A stretch of 15,923 nucleotides of DNA from Bacteroidota bacterium (GTDB lineage Bacteria > Bacteroidota > Bacteroidia > B-17B0 > Aurantibacillaceae). Below are positions 15,124-15,923 of the stretch, piece by piece. Made by a program: the position numbers and the translations under genes. The notes under the pieces are model-generated. The model was not told the origin of the DNA, made no database searches, and was given only the letters and a program-made list of their open reading frames with translations. The stretch is taken from the NCBI GenBank assembly GCA_025360565.1, contig JANYBY010000404.1, forward strand, positions 1 through 15,923, written 5' to 3'. Position 1 is the stretch's first letter; each line of letters opens with the position of its first letter.

Positions 15124-15923
15124 ATGAGTGAGGTTAAAGTAAAAAGGTGGAAAAGGCTTTTGGCCGTGCTTAAGAGCAAGTACAGGCTGGTGATCTTGAA
15201 CGACAATACCTTTGGCGAAAAATTCTCGTTACGACTATCGCCTATAAAGGTAATAATTGGCATTACGGCTATAACCATTGTTATGACCACGGTAGTAATA
15301 AGTTTGGTGGCCTTTACACCTTTGCGAGAATATATTCCGGGTTATGGAAATATAACTGAAAGAAGACAGATCTTAACTTTGGGATTAAAAGCAGATTCGA
15401 TAGAACAAACTTTAGAGGCAAGGGATATATATATGAATACGATTTTAAATGTTTTAAAGGATAGCCTTGAAAAAAGATCGGAAAAACCGAAAAAAGATAC
15501 AACTGGAAAATATGACAAAATAAATACAAACCCGAGTGTGAATGATAAAGAATTTAGAAGCAGCTACGAAGAAAATAAAAACTCCATTGCCACCATTAGT
15601 AATCCAAAATTAAAAGGCCTGAGCGAACTTGTTTTTTTTACACCGGTAAAAGGAATTTTAATTTCATCGTACAATGTAAAAGAAGAACATTTTGGAATTG
15701 ATATTGTAACCAAGCAGGATGAATTGGTGAAGTCAGTTTTAGACGGAACAGTAGTGTTTACGGGCTTTTCGGCAAAGGATGGATATGTGATACAAGTGCA
15801 ACACAGCAATAATTTAACCAGCATTTACAAACACAATGCAGAGATCTTGAAAAAAACGGGCGACAGAATAAAATCGGGTGAGGCCATTAGCGTGGTTGGA
15901 AATACCGGCGAATTAAGCAAAGG
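15124..15923 (+). CDS. Membrane-anchored M23-family (LytM-like) peptidase, 3' end cut off by window
   Basis: The frame is open from ATG 15124 to the end of the window (266 codons visible). The N-terminus is basic and cytosolic. One membrane segment (about 43-64, IIGITAITIVMTTVVISLVA) is followed by a charged periplasmic linker to about residue 165 and the M23 domain from about 170. Zinc ligands are visible in EEHFGIDIV (His189, Asp193). His237 in SIYKHN and the GDRIKSGEAISVVGNTGELS stretch match the family. The final HxH ligand motif lies just past the window, so activity cannot be settled. M23 enzymes cut peptidoglycan cross-bridges, and some members only activate other hydrolases. From memory, this subtype sits near TatA or GH3-like genes in Bacteroidota, which would be to the right. 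It is divergent from the TetR operon. Confidence 0.9.
   Translation, partial: MSEVKVKRWKRLLAVLKSKYRLVILNDNTFGEKFSLRLSPIKVIIGITAITIVMTTVVISLVAFTPLREYIPGYGNITERRQILTLGLKADSIEQTLEARDIYMNTILNVLKDSLEKRSEKPKKDTTGKYDKINTNPSVNDKEFRSSYEENKNSIATISNPKLKGLSELVFFTPVKGILISSYNVKEEHFGIDIVTKQDELVKSVLDGTVVFTGFSAKDGYVIQVQHSNNLTSIYKHNAEILKKTGDRIKSGEAISVVGNTGELSK

Overview
The window looks like chromosomal DNA of a member of the Bacteroidota (Flavobacteriales/Sphingobacteriales-like), inferred from several traits. Coding sequence is AT-rich and Lys/Asn/Ile-rich. Shine-Dalgarno sites are essentially absent. Signal peptides often end in 'A-Q'. Promoter-like boxes fit the TTG / TAnnTTTG pattern of this phylum. Gene-free stretches carry inverted repeats of kinds familiar in these genomes. 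No rRNA, tRNA, CRISPR array, transposase or phage gene is visible.

Left part (1-6034, + strand): the 3' part of a small exported protein of unknown function; a spacer with an imperfect 'CACAGATT' inverted repeat; a B12-binding-type radical SAM protein (793-2460); and, 13 bp later, a large exported caspase-family (C14) protein. The last has a long beta-propeller-like front, a beta-sandwich-like segment, an intact His/Cys dyad and an EF-hand-type loop near the C-terminus. It is the most interesting protein in the window.

Middle part (6035-8421, - strand): a small exported HEAT-like protein whose stop codon abuts that of the caspase gene tail-to-tail; an SPFH/prohibitin-family protein just upstream of it, probably in the same operon; and an SRPBCC-fold protein. 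Around the SRPBCC gene the non-coding DNA is almost entirely repeat-derived. The 541 bp between it and the efflux operon hold a long ~161-bp inverted repeat, a 25-bp palindrome, a triple-nested palindrome and a fourth imperfect inverted repeat.

Right part (8422-15018, - strand): a compact four-gene efflux operon read leftwards as TetR-family regulator, TolC-like outer-membrane factor, lipoprotein membrane-fusion protein, and RND (HAE1/AcrB-like) pump. The regulator and OMF genes are separated by one base. The operon likely makes a tripartite drug/solute exporter governed by its first gene. Its promoter is divergent from that of a rightward gene (15124 to beyond the window end) for a membrane-anchored M23 peptidase. 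The two predicted promoters meet in a 10-bp palindrome that holds both -33 elements and is a good candidate for the TetR operator.

I found no clearly new multi-gene system. The strongest leads are the calcium-loop caspase protein, the divergent promoter/operator and the stacked inverted repeats.
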